Positions 21,427 through 31,880 of a DNA stretch of 64,000 nucleotides are shown here, one piece after another. The notes beneath the pieces were generated by a model. The model was given only the letters and a program-made list of their open reading frames with translations, did no database searches and was not told the DNA's origin. The stretch lies in contig OZ316898.1 of the NCBI GenBank assembly GCA_973895155.1, forward strand, positions 3,596,001-3,660,000. The letters run 5' to 3'. Made by a program: the position numbers and the translations under genes. The DNA is from Marsupella aquatica (taxonomy: Eukaryota; Marchantiophyta). How positions within the stretch are numbered: the stretch's first letter is position 1; the number at the start of each line of letters is the position of its first letter.

Positions 21427-22883
21427 TGGTGGACCTAGCCATCTAGCGCCCTCACCAATCCCAACACTCACGCCTAAGTGCCCCTGGTGCCCCTGGTGCC
21501 CGAACGCCTCCACGGAATACCTTGAGCAAGCACCCTAGTGCCCCTTGCACCTCCAGCGGCCCCTCCCATACAAAGCCGCACTTGCTCTCCTACACGACCG
21601 CTACTCAACGGTCCTCACTGTTTGCACAAGCCACCACGTACCTCGGTAAGTAACCCTTTAGGATCTAGAACTCGCCAAGTCTAGCATCCTAACTCAAGCT
21701 CAATAGACGTTGGTAAATAGGTCAGCGATAGGTCCTCCCGATGCCATAAGTCGGAACCAGAACCCACGCCCACTGTCCGTCCAGGACAGCTCCTTCCTTG
21801 GGTGTGGCCCGGGTTCCCCCTCGTACCTATCCATCACCAACTGACCGCCTTGACCTCAGGACATGCTCATGGCCCAAATAGCGTAGCTTATCCTAAAGCT
21901 TGTCTCAACATGCCGGGACCAGAACGGCCCCAACTCTAATACCGACTCCCGGTTTGCCCCATTGATGGTCTAGGGACCAAGCGCCCTTGGGACTCAGCCT
22001 CCATACCTAATTGGCCTTGCCTCCCCAATGCAAGCTCCCATGGGAGGCTGAACGCGGCTTGGCTGCTGTTCAGCAAGATTTGGTAAACGGACGAGCTAAC
22101 ACCCGCAAACCACGAGAACCCATGGCACCCCCAGACCCAGCTGAGCTCAGGAGGGCGTAGCCCTCCTCAAGAGCTTTCCAACGCACCTAAGAAGTCCTCT
22201 AACGGACTTCCCGTTGGGAAGATATCGCCGTTTCCGTTTGGCGGTTTCCCTTAGCGTCGCGACCACCGCGGCTCACGACTTCGGCTCGCCCTTAGCCCTC
22301 AGAGAGACACCACTCCCCTCATATATGCTTCTGGAGACCTGCCACCCCCAGACCAGCTTTGGTCCCTAAACATTGGGCCCCCAACCCGGATCCTATCGCG
22401 CATAATGGGCGCGCCACCAACTAGCAACGCCCATAACTTTCTTGATAGCCATCCGCAAGCGGAGTGCCTTAGCCCGTTGTGACCGGGCCGACCCAGTGCT
22501 CATGCCTAGGGCCTCAGGTCTGATCGCCGCTCGGGCCACAACTTGCGCCCCAAGCGTCCGTTGCCAATGGCGTCAACTCCATTGGCCTTGGGCCCAAGAG
22601 GAGCTCACTTCCAAGCCCTCAGAACTCAAAGCCCATCCGACGATCCGGATGGCCATCCATGAGCCCGGCCCATTTCCCCTTGACCCGACCAGCCATAGGC
22701 TAGTCCAAGTACTTAGTTTGTGTCCCCAACTTGGCCCCTTGCCTCACCAGTGCCACATCTCATTGCCCACAAGTCTCCCCATGCTAAGTCCTCCCCGGAT
22801 GGCCTATCCAGGCCTGGACCATAAGGGAGCTCGGCGTCGGAGTCAGCAACGCCGGAGCTAAGTGTTAAGGTAGTCGAGTTCCA
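21427..22883 (-). repeat. LTR of the gypsy element
   Basis: The region extends from the primer-binding site to the copia boundary. In plus orientation it begins TGGTGGACC and probably ends GAGTTCCA, giving TGG...CCA termini. On the minus strand a TATA-like GCATATATGAGGGG occurs around 22316-22330. The outer edge is inferred from where copia coding sequence resumes and could be off by tens of bases. Plus-strand open frames within it are not credible. Confidence 0.55.
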
Positions 22884-23002
22884 CGACTATCTCCTTCGGT
22901 CCAGATCTTGTCCATAGTCAGAATCTACATAGCCAATCAATGATCTCGCATTCTTTGCATTTGCATGATCCACGGTACCCTTCAAGTACCTGATAATCCA
23001 CT

Positions 23003-23281
23003 TCACTGATTCCCAGTGTACCTTCCCTGGATCGACATGTACCTGCTGACCTTGCCCATAGCCATGGCAAGATCAGGTCTAGTGCAAGTCATCAAATACA
23101 TGAGACTTCTCACTGCCTTATCATAAGGAACCTTTGACATCAGCCCCTTCTCTGTCGCATCTGTGGGACAAAGAGCTGATGACAATTTGAAGTGTGCAAC
23201 CAAAGGGGTACTTACTGGCTTACTATCCCCCATGTTGAACCTAGCAATTACCTTCCTCGCATAACTGCTCGTGTCAACCAT
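23003..23281 (-). pseudogene. Copia reverse transcriptase/RNase H connection
   Basis: Contains KPVSTPLVAHFKLS, VPYDKAVRSLMYLMTCTRPDLA and a KVSRYMS stretch. These match the conserved segment after the polymerase domain in copia (usually PYASAVGSLMYAMVCTRPDIA-like). The frame differs from the adjoining polymerase segment, so it is broken. Confidence 0.8.
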
Positions 23282-23502
23282 AGCTTACCAGCCTCCAAGT
23301 CCCTAGTGATCTCCATACCCAAAATCCTCTTAGCTGGCCCTAGGTCCTTCATCTTAAACTCTGCACTTAGCAGTGCCTTAAGCTTAACAATCTCAGACAT
23401 ATCCTTGGCCGCAATAAGCATGTCATCCACATAAAGTACTAAAACAATGAACCCAAAGACAACATTCTTCACCGGTTTCAAATATACACAAGGGTCAAAC
23501 AC
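23248..23502 (-). pseudogene. Copia reverse transcriptase, YVDD segment
   Basis: Contains the catalytic LYVDDMLIAAKDM motif, then FKMKDLGPAKRILGMEI. The active-site aspartates are intact, but flanking stops disconnect it from the N-terminal fingers region. Confidence 0.85.
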
Positions 23503-23536
23503 ACTCCTATGAAAATCTTGTGACCGAATCCAATCG

Positions 23537-23959
23537 TCAAACCGCTTGTTCCACTATCTTGGTGACTGCTTCAACCCATACAAGGATTTTAGCAATCTGC
23601 AAAGTAACCAATTCCTCTTGTCCTCTCTTCACAAAACCTAGCGGCTGTCTCATGAAGATCACCTCTTCCAAGGTGCCATAGAGGAAAGCTGTGACAACAT
23701 CCATCTGATCTAGCAGCAGACCAAACATTACAACAAGTACACACAATAACCGTATTGTAGAGTACTTAGCAACTGGTGAGAAGACCTCATTGTAATCCAC
23801 ACCTTTCTCTTGTGTGAATCCCTTTGCTACCAACCTAGCCTTGTAGATCTTTGATCCACCTCCCGTAGACTTATCCTTCAGCTTGTATATCCACTTGCTG
23901 TCCACCACTTGCTGACCCTTAGGCAGCTTAACAAGCTCCCAAGTTTTGTTGTCCTTCAA
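23537..23959 (-). pseudogene. Copia reverse transcriptase, N-terminal part
   Basis: Contains NKTWELVKLP, KWIYKLKDKS, KARLVAKGFTQ, GVDYNEVFSPVAK and DVVTAFLYGTLEE, all standard copia polymerase motifs in order. The expected basic residue pattern is retained up to QPLGF, where the frame becomes degenerate. Confidence 0.85.
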
Positions 23960-23962
23960 TGA

Positions 23963-24493
23963 CTACATCTCCGTTTGCATTGCTGTAGTCCACTTCTGCT
24001 TTTCCTTTGAAGCACTTGCCTCATGAAATGAAGAAGGTTCCCCTTCTTCCAAAATTAACGCATCATCCTCATCATCAACTGCAAAATCATCCTCTTGCAG
24101 TTGAGATGAATCAACCCACTGTCCATACCTAGGAGGAGTGCGTACAGTGCGACCAGATGTTCTTCTAGCCGATGACTCCGGTTGAATTGCGTCTACTGGT
24201 ATGATTTGAAGCTCAACAGCATCCACTTGCTGCTCACCAGCATCAATAAACTCCTCTTGTTCCTCTGGCACAGGAACCAGCTCCATGCTTGGAGCACCTC
24301 CTTCTCTCCGATCATGCACTTCATGATCAATCTCCCCCTCAACGAGATCCGGGATAAGAGATTTTCCTTTGTCAGTACGGGAGACCTGAGTATTCTCCCC
24401 CTCCTTCAATAATTTGGATTCATTGAAGGAAACATCCCTACTGACAACGAGCTTGTAACAGGCAATAGGATCCCATAGCCTGTAGGCCTTCAC
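23963..24493 (-). pseudogene. Copia integrase-reverse transcriptase linker
   Basis: Starts in the integrase tail (YRLWDPIACYKLVVSRDVSFNE) and continues through an acidic, low-conservation linker to HEASASKEKQKWTTAMQTEM, the segment that normally precedes WELV. A stop separates it from the reverse transcriptase frame. Confidence 0.8.
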
Positions 24494-25248
24494 ACCACTC
24501 TGATACCCTTGGACGTAGGATCCAACTTGGTCCTATTCTGCTTTGGTGTGAGAGCATATGCATCACTTCCAAAAACTACCAAGCCATGATAGTCTGCTTG
24601 CCGCTTATAACGCATTTCAAACGGCGTTTTGAAATTGATTACACTAGAAGGAGAAAGATTTACCAAATAAGCTGCAGTATTGACAGCTTTTGCCCAAAAT
24701 TCCTGTGGTAAACCTGATTGGCTCAACATACTCTGTGACTGCTCCAATAGTGTTCGATTGAGCCTCTCAGCTACACCATTCTGTTGCGGAGTATAAACTA
24801 TGGTGAGATGGCGAGTTATCCCCTGTTCTACACAGTACTCTTCAAATTCTATTGAAGTGTACTCCCCGCCGTTGTCTGACCTTAGACTCTTCACCCTTAT
24901 ATCCAAACACTTAACAGTGTTTCCTGTCTGATTCTCCACTTGGGCCTTCCACTTTGTAAAAATGGACAAGACATCAGACTTATGCGTCATGAAATAAATC
25001 CATAACAAATCTTGAGTAATCGTCAATGAAGGATACATAGTATAATTTTCCAGAATGTGAGGGAGTTGAGGATGGTCCCCACACGTCACTATGTATGTAC
25101 TCAAGAACCGCTTTAGAACAATGAGTTCCAACACTGAAAGCACGACGATGCTGCTTTCCAAAAATGCAATGCTCACAGAAATCCAATTTACAAGACTGCA
25201 AATCATAAATGAGCCCATTCTTCCGCAAGATAGCCAAACCCTTATCAC
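24490..25248 (-). pseudogene. Copia integrase catalytic core
   Basis: Contains SLRSDNGGEY, then GITRHLTIVYTPQQNGVAERLNRTL, the second Asp and the Glu of the D,D-35-E triad. FWAKAVNTAAYLVNLSPS follows. The first part of the frame is scrambled relative to the overlapping upstream frame, showing a frameshift near 25000. Confidence 0.85.
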
Positions 25249-25669
25249 TCATGTGGCTTAGCCGTGAATGCCACAGTTGAGTCATTTCCTCGTGAGACTT
25301 GGTTACATTGGCTTCTCCACATACTGTATTGCCTTGCAACACATACAGATTCTTGTGTCTGTTTCCCTTCAAAATCACTGTCTCTCTCGACATGACTTGA
25401 AGTTCACCATCAATTACTCGCCATTGATGACCATTTGTATCCAACACACCGAGTGAAATCAAATTCTTACGCATGCCAAGTACAAACCTGACTCCGGACA
25501 CTGTGCACACAATGCCATCAAACATTTGAATCTTTACAGACCCAATACCCTCAACTCGATAGGAGTGATCATTTCCCATCAAAACTGAACCGTTTGACAC
25601 AGAATAAGAATTGAAATACTTGCGAATGTAACAAATGTGAAAGGAGCAAGCACAATCAAGAATCCACAC
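24980..25669 (-). pseudogene. Copia protease tail and pre-integrase zinc region
   Basis: Opens WILDCACSFHICYIRKYF, where the protease normally has D-S/T-G; here it is D-C-A, a degraded active site. LWHSRLSHMSDKGL and DFCEHCIFGKQHR supply the H-x-H and C-x2-C pre-integrase zinc motif. HSDVWGPSSTPSHSG and FIDDYSRF begin the integrase core. Confidence 0.85.
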
Positions 25670-25714
25670 ATCATTTACTCTCCTAGATGATGTGCACAGG
25701 GCATACTCCTGACT

Positions 25715-26347
25715 TCATAAAATATACTCATCATTGAGTAAATCAACTTCTCCATCAGCACTAGCCACATTGGCTGATGAAGATTCAACTGCCTTACCAT
25801 TACAATCCCTCTTAACGTGACCAACCTTGTGATACTTCCAGCAGACTACTGGCTTTCTCTCTTGGGACTTCCCCCTTGAAGCAAATCTTGTCCTAGATTT
25901 ACTTTGTCCCTTGCCGTTCGTGCGCTGCTCGGGATGCCACTGTGACCTTCCATGATTCACATTCAAGGCAGCACCAGATGACGATGCTGTCTGGGCTTGA
26001 CCCAACTTCTTCTGTGCATCATCTGACAACAAAGAGCTTACCACCTCATCGTATGAAATAGACTTCAAGTCTCTATACAAGAGGACCTGCTTCAAACCCT
26101 GATAAGATGGGGGTAAGGAGCTGAGAAGAAGCAAGGCCTTGTCCTCTTCTTCAATGCCCTTACCGAGATTAGACAAATCAACAGTTAGGCTGTCAAATTC
26201 ATCCAAGTGATCCTGGAGCTTGTTCCCCTCTTTGAGCCGAAGGCTCATTAAGAGAGACTTCTTGTACAATTGATCTGATGCATCCTCCCGATAGTACTTC
26301 TCCCTTAGGGCTTTGAATAGAGATGCATAATCCGCGTAGTCATCCAA
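25715..26347 (-). pseudogene. Copia Gag with altered zinc knuckle
   Basis: Contains LKALREKYYRED, MSLRLKEGNKLQDHLDEF and LLLSSLPPSYQGLKQVLL, the copia Gag capsid pattern. The nucleocapsid motif reads CWKYHKVGHVKRDC: the second zinc-binding Cys is Tyr, while the His and last Cys remain. The frame ends at a stop before the protease. Confidence 0.85.
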
Positions 26348-26513
26348 CTTCTTGATGATATGTGGCTTCAGATAAGCATCACCGCATTCACTGCAATTCT
26401 TGTTCCTGCCTCCACCTCTTTAGTGGAATCTCCTCCTCATCATCGTACATCTCTCGTGTAGAGAGAAGATGATCTAGGCCCATAGCGTGAAGAACTCCTT
26501 TCACTTGCTTCTC

Positions 26514-26753
26514 CTAGAGCAAGTAGTCTGTACGCCCATCATACTTCTCCACCTCAAACTTGACACCTCCAAACCTGGATGCCATCTGTTTTTCCTTCAC
26601 AATCCCCTCTACTCGCTGCGCCGATGATTGTACCGGTGTCACATGCGCTTCCTCCTGCTCCTCTCTCTCCTCCTCAAACCGTCGTGGTGATCCTCGTGCT
26701 TCAAGATCCACTTCTTCAAAAATCTCCTCCGAATCACTCATGTGAGAATGCAA
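26514..26753 (-). pseudogene. Copia Gag N-terminus
   Basis: An acidic leader (EEIFEEVDLEARGS) precedes KFEVEKYDGRTDYLL, the usual first conserved motif of copia Gag (K-F-x-G-x-N-Y/F). A stop near 26513 disconnects it from the rest of Gag. Confidence 0.7.
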
Positions 26754-27249
26754 GAAAAAAATGACATTTTTTCAACTTCTTCAAAAAACTCAAAACTTAT
26801 CACCGTCGCGTAGCCCGCAAGCCTAGCTCTCCAACGCTGAAAACTAGAATCAAAACGGAACTCCGACGTAAAACTTATTCACTTTTTGGTCGGGGTGGGT
26901 AAAACTCAAAATTCTCCCCCGTTTTGACCACCTCGGGGAATAACCAAAATGTGAACAAGTACTCAACGTCGGAAACACAATTCGATCGGTGCACCGTGTG
27001 GCCAACTCCGATGGCTACCTCCTTGCCGAAGATGAACGAAAAAAGTTACCGTTCGGCAGATGGAATCTTCGACGGATGGCCGAAAACACGCTCTCTATTT
27101 TTTGGGAATATTCTTGCACAGAGCAGCAGGGCTCATAGGGGGCCGTTCCCCCTGTCCAAATGGTTAAATTGGAGGGCGGCAGGTCCCGGGATGTGATAGC
27201 CAATTAGAAACCGGGAAAAGGAATAAAAATAGGGGCTAAAGGGGGTTTA

Positions 27250-27540
27250 AAGCCCCTTAATTAAATCAGGTGTATAACATATGGTGTGTATAAGGACTGG
27301 GTACAGGAGCGACCAGAAAGGAGGACCGCGGGGCGCATGGGGAGGGAGGGCCGGGTCGCGGAAGTTGGTAGCAACTAAGGGCAGCCGGAGGGCAAACGGC
27401 CGGCCATGGCGGGGGTTTAGGCGCACGCGGGAGGGCAAGGCTAGAGGGCAGGAGCGCGGCGCTATTCCGGGCTGGCTGCAGGGTCGCGTCGGGGAGGGGA
27501 CGACGACGTATGTAGGGAGGGTAAAACGTGTGTATACACA
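27250..27540. other. GC-rich block inside the copia leader
   Basis: Within the leader between LTR and gag, about 290 bp are G-rich on the plus strand (GGGGAGGGAGGG, GGGGAGGGGACG) and contrast with A/T-rich flanks. It may be a separate insertion or a G-quadruplex-prone part of the element. A (GA)n run follows near 27680. Open frames here are low complexity. Confidence 0.4.
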
Positions 27541-28473
27541 AACCACCCAAATGTGTGTGTATAGACAAAAGTGGGTGGACCCCCCAAAAGCACAAAGAAA
27601 ATAACACCAAAGAAGCTGAATTTACCCTCGGCACCGGCAAGGGCCCTAAAGACACTCCTCTCCAACGTGCGATGGAGGTCTCTAGAGAGAGAGAGAGAGT
27701 TGTAAATGGAGTTTTTTTCGAACAAAAAATTTGCCCGTAAGAAATCCAAAAATGCTTGTGGAAATCAAACGAGAAGAGCTTGCACCTTGTAACGTTCGGA
27801 TTACGATGAGGAATCAGAAGCCAATGTTGGTGGGTTGGAAAGATTTGCGCACCCGCACCGTTTGCTGGTCAATCAGTGGCAAAAACTCAGAACTCCTTCC
27901 TCCCGTGGGCAAAATCGTCAATCTTGGACTCAAAACGATCACCTCTTCGTGATCTATCCGTTCAGCCCAAGCACTTCACGTCTCTCCCTCCGAGTTGAGC
28001 GCAATGACAAGAAACCCCGCTCAGGCAAAAGAGGACTCCATAGCTGGTCAGAAAATCAAAATGCTTCTTTTGCTCGTTGTGACGCACTCGTTACACACTC
28101 AACAACAAACCATCTACCAAAACGATCAGCTCGTCCCGATCTTCAAGCAGAGCTACAGCATGCGACGCCTCCTTCACCGTAGAGCTCACACTGTCGGGAA
28201 AATAAACTCTGGTCCCTCCTCCGAAAAACCGTCGAACACGAATATTGCCAACTTTCTTCACAAATTCCAGAACGATGAAAACTTAGATCTCTTCGCACCA
28301 CGATCTCCGTTCAGCGATTTCTTTGCACCGTTAGAAAGCCCTTGCCCCGATCTATGCGTTGAGCCCATAAACTCCAAGTTCCATGCGACGGAACTCCGGG
28401 AAATCCACCGACACTCAACGTTGGAAAAATCCGTCACAAAATCCCGTCACGAACAATGTCACCTCCCAGGCAT

Positions 28474-28485
28474 GCTCTGATACCA
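28474..28485 (-). other. Primer-binding site of the copia element
   Basis: The minus strand reads TGGTATCAGAGC, the exact complement of the initiator Met-tRNA 3' end. It starts two bases after the LTR terminus CTCAACA. Confidence 0.9.
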
Positions 28486-28487
28486 AT

Positions 28488-28830
28488 TGTTGAGCATAGA
28501 CGACACTTGTAACGGTAAGCACATGACACATCCAACGCACAAGTAGTCGACACAAGAGATACGTGGTTTACCTCCTCGAGGCTACGTCCACGAAAACACA
28601 CAAGAGAGCTTTACTGAACTCTAAGCCCGTCGGCCTTACCAAGTCTCTACAGTGTAAGCTCTCCTCATCTCTCAAGTGGCTCCGTAACAATGAGCCTAAG
28701 TTCCACTTATCCAAGCAAACACCGCTTGGCATATAGTGTGCATCCTAGTTAACCTAACCACGTCTCCAACTACGGTTAGTCTAACTACGATTACATGCCG
28801 TAACCCTAGACCTTGAGTAAATACCTAACA
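28488..28830 (-). repeat. 5' LTR of the copia element
   Basis: In element orientation it starts TGTTAGGTATTTAC and ends GCTCAACA, with TGTT...AACA inverted termini and 343 bp length. It resembles the solo LTR at 30608-30946, sharing GTGGACGTAGCCT and TTGTGTCGACT among other segments. The matching 3' LTR is missing because the element is truncated. Confidence 0.85.
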
Positions 28831-28888
28831 AGACCCAGGGCCGGCAGCATAGCACAAGCAAGTGGTGGTTAGAGAAGGGGGCGGTGAG

Positions 28889-29499
28889 TCAGCTGCAAGG
28901 TACAACGGGAGGGAATTGGCATCTTTTGGCTAACTTTAGTGGTAGGACAACTCGATCAATGCTCGGATGCAACAGGAACTCTCCTGGGTCCAAGTTCTTG
29001 TTGGCAAGAATGGAGCATTGAATCAAGCAAGTAGAGATGAAATGCATGATTTCAGCGAAATGCTCCATCAAGCCAACATAGTCACTGAAATGCTCCACGA
29101 CCTGTTTCCACGTATTTGCAATCAGGAAATCTGTCAGTGGGGTACATAGCTTGTCAACAAGCCCTCCACGACAAAATAAGAACCCCCAAACCATCTTCTC
29201 CTCCTCACCAAGCGAGAGGCAACAACAATGCACATTTGCAAAATTAAAAACTTCCGCACCACAGCTCAACACTTTGCCTAAGCCTCCCACCCTACAATTT
29301 CTAGACTACACTGAACACCTTGGAAGTCAGCACTTGTGAGTTTTCCTAGTGAGTTAAGGAGTGCAAACTCAGTGAGCCTCCCGCCTATAGAGTTTTGTCT
29401 CTCCCCTGATGATCTTAGGACTGAGGACTTTATGTCGTTCACTCCTACATTCTTATTGTATGCCATGGCTACGTACTTCAGAGACGTCCCCCCAAGCAT
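28889..29499 (-). CDS. Hypothetical protein, two overlapping frames
   Basis: The frame 29290-28889 (133 codons) reads like a real protein: LCTPLTDFLIANTWKQ, VVEHFSDYVGLMEHF and CLIQCSILANKNLDPGEF. A second frame, 29499-29278, opens MLGGTSLKYVAMAYNKN and overlaps it by 13 bases. Together they may be one gene with a frame change, or two exons. I do not recognise the family and there is no neighbouring context. A retroelement origin is not excluded. Confidence 0.3.
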
Positions 29500-30327
29500 G
29501 TAAAATTCACAGACTACATCTTCCTATACAACGTTCCGACATACGTTGTCTATTAGCCCCCTATTTACCAGTCCTAGAATATCGTAATATGTTTTACGTT
29601 GTCCAATACGTGGTTAAATACATACCATGCCTCACAACGTAAATAATGTCACACATGGCGACGTTATTAGCTCCCGCGGAATCTTCAACGATATTCGACG
29701 GCCCGTTAATGTTGTCACAACAGGGTAACGATGTCTATTCCTGAGTAAATTCTAGTAACATTGTTTTTGGGTAGGTTAAGCATGGTTCCGACATCTCAAA
29801 ATGTAGTTGTGATATAAACTCAACCACATGCAAGCTCTGCAGGCCATGAATTGACTTCGTTTAATTCCTCAGCTTACACATTCCAAAACTAACGTTGTCT
29901 CCTCAGTTTACACGTTCCAACAGCTGACATCCAGATTTAACCATCTGCACAACAGTACTTTGCTTCCCTGTGCGACCCGTTGTGCAATCAAATCTGGCAG
30001 GTTCGTATGCCTTGTGAAAGCCACGGAGAACTCGTTGTCATTCTCGCATGAATGAATACGATGTAATGAGAGAATATTAACGCAAAACACGGAACAAGGT
30101 TTACAAAGTGAAGACATTGACATGAATGTCTTCAAATCCGAATAACCCTAATGTCAATGTACAGGCGACGCGAAAAGGAGCGGCATGTCTCCACAACATC
30201 ATCTGCACTCAGTTCGAGAGTTGGTAACGGTCGCGGTTCACTGTCAAATATTTGCATGTTTGTGGTTAACACTTGCATGGTTCGTGATTGAGACATACAA
30301 TCACAATATATGCACCCAGTTTGGTGC
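29500..30327. other. No gene recognised
   Basis: A/T-rich intergenic sequence with only short, unsupported frames. Confidence 0.35.
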
Positions 30328-30413
30328 TTTAAACCCAAAAACTCATCTTATAAGAACTTTAGAGGAACATTTTAAACCCAAAAACTCATCTTATAAGAAC
30401 TTTAGAGGAACAT
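30328..30413 (+). repeat. Perfect 43-bp tandem duplication
   Basis: The unit TTTAAACCCAAAAACTCATC ... GAGGAACAT occurs twice in direct succession without mismatch. Confidence 0.9.
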
Positions 30414-30607
30414 TAATTACGGATCAGAGGGGGGGGTGTAGATTGGGGTAATAAAGTTTCAAGGGGGCTGATGAAGGAAAACTTTTCCAGGAGAGGGTCT
30501 ATTAAGCAAATCCCTCTCAATAGGTTCCTTGTTTGCTTCTTAGTCTAATTCATGGAATACCCGAAAGATATGATCATAACCAATTGGCTTAGGTCAATTG
30601 GCTAGGG

Positions 30608-30946
30608 TGTTAAGGATTGCTCTTAGTCTTGTGACTCAAAGGTTACGGTACTTAGGCTAACCACAGTTAGGGTCTTAGCTGAGGTTGGGTTAGTTGTGTG
30701 TGACCTTGTATATACCAGGGCTAGTGTAAGCCGCTGGTGTGTGGTGTGCTTACTCATTGTAACGGAGCAACTTGAGGAAGAGGGAGAAGCACGTGTGTTC
30801 GTCTACTCTTGAAGTAAAGTTTAAGTGTTCGTGTGGACGTAGCCTTGGAGAAAAGGTGAACCACGTAGAGATTGTGTCGACTATATACATGTGCATGGAA
30901 TGAATTATGGTTATATGGTCGTTGCAAATAACGTCTTAGTTCAACA
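30608..30946 (+). mobile_element. Solo copia-type LTR with TAGGG target duplication
   Basis: A 339-bp segment starts TGTTAAGG and ends GTTCAACA. It is flanked by TAGGG at 30603-30607 and 30947-30951. It resembles the LTR at 28488-28830 read on the minus strand. No internal retroelement sequence accompanies it, so it is a product of LTR-LTR recombination. It interrupts a SINE between the A and B boxes. Confidence 0.9.
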
Positions 30947-31087
30947 TAGGGGATTTGCCTGGAACTGAGAGGTCCCAAGTTCAATCCCCCCTCCACACAC
31001 TAGGGTGTGGAGAGTATATGTGTGTGGGTGGGATGGGTTTTGTGGGTAGTGGATTGGAGTTCTGATTATCTGCTCGGCCCCTGCTCG

Positions 31088-31180
31088 TCCACTTTGTGGC
31101 CCTAATTTAATCTTCTCTCCTTCCTGGTGCAGGCATCCACTTTGTGGCCCTGATTTAATCTTCTCTCCTTCCTGGTGCAG
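31088..31180 (+). repeat. 48-bp near-perfect tandem duplication in SINE body
   Basis: TCCACTTTGTGGCCCTAATT ... CTGGTGCAG occurs twice (31088 and 31136) with one A/G difference in the overlap. Confidence 0.9.
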
Positions 31181-31352
31181 TTCCTTGTCGGATCCGTTGG
31201 GGTCCACCCTGGTTTGGGTTCCCTACAGAAAAACTGGTCTGGTTCCCTACCAAAAAACGGTTACATTGGGATGGGGGAGTCTAATTGTATTTCCTCCCCA
31301 TTTCCGTTCAAGACAACAACAAAAAAAGATATGATCATCCAAATAAAAAGCT

Positions 31353-31880
31353 TAAACAATGTTGACTTCCGTGTACGTAGAGTGGAGAGTACCAGACTGG
31401 TCCGTTCCAGGAAATGGGGAGCAGGAAATTGGGAGCCGACCTTTATTAGCGGAGATGGCAACTTGGAAATGGGGAACATCGGTTTGCTACGATGTCTGAA
31501 GTTGCGAATTGCTGGACATCTCAGAGAGAATAACAAGTGACAGAAAGCATTTTTCGAGAGGGTGGCGATGGGGACTGAAGACGAGGACAGTGCAATGCGT
31601 TTCTGGTCCATGTTTTGTAAGCTGTGGGTCATGTATGTGCCCTGGGGCAGCTGAGGCTTGTAGTGATCGTCCATCTACCATTGCCGCTGAGAATTTGCAG
31701 CCTGCTGTTCCAGATAATCAAGTGCAGGTTGTGCCAGTTTTCATAAATAACGTTGTGGCGACTGGAGGTTCGACAATCTAGCTTCTGGAAGGGCTGGATT
31801 GTATCTTAATGCCCAGCTTCCGATAGCTTGTTTTGTTGTTATATTTCGGTCATCTGGGTTGGAAATTGGTTACTTCTTCC
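31353..31880 (+). promoter_or_regulatory. Conserved 5' leader of ROCO copy B
   Basis: Homologous to the leaders of copies A and C. It retains the uninterrupted ACTTCCGTG-TACGTAG site (31365 onward) that the MULE-type element split in copy A. The similarity starts abruptly near 31353, only about 130 bp after the SINE, so this copy has lost or never received the more distal flank. Confidence 0.6.
31568..31654 (+). CDS. Conserved 28-codon upstream ORF (copy B)
   Basis: ATG-to-TGA frame with peptide start MGTEDEDSAMRF and end YVPWGS. Length and both end codons are identical to copies A and C. The stop lies 226 nt before the main ATG. Four of the eight codons that differ from copy A are silent. 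Confidence 0.5.
   Translation: MGTEDEDSAMRFWSMFCKLWVMYVPWGS

Larger units (their letters stand above)
19181..22883 (-). mobile_element. Truncated Ty3/gypsy-type LTR retrotransposon
   Basis: In minus-strand order the element has an LTR, a primer-binding site, gag and a retroviral-type protease, then stops. No reverse transcriptase, RNase H or integrase is visible, and no second LTR. The upstream LTR ends against copia RNase H sequence, which suggests insertion into the copia element. The gag region has several stops, so the element is dead. Confidence 0.75.
22884..28830 (-). mobile_element. Decayed Ty1/copia retrotransposon, 3' end missing
   Basis: Reading the minus strand: LTR (28830-28488), primer-binding site, a long leader, Gag, pre-integrase and integrase, reverse transcriptase, and the start of RNase H (GYVDSDYGQDLDRR), where the gypsy LTR begins. 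The integrase-before-reverse-transcriptase order defines copia. Coding is broken by several stops and frame changes. The leader of ~1.7 kb is long for this class and includes a GC-rich block. Confidence 0.85.
30575..31220 (+). mobile_element. tRNA-derived SINE split by a solo LTR
   Basis: The left part has CCAATTGGCTTAGG and the A-box region TTGGCTAGGG. After the LTR, the right part resumes GATTTGCCTGGAACTGAGAGG, the B box AGTTCAATCC, the CCTCCACAC stem, a (GT)n run and GTCGGATCCGTTGGGG. The arrangement matches the SINE at 914. A 48-bp internal duplication lies at 31088-31180. Outer limits are approximate. Confidence 0.7.

Noticed and set aside
22442-22861. 139-codon plus-strand frame in the gypsy LTR
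   Set aside because: GC-rich LTR sequence with no motifs, opposite to the element's direction.
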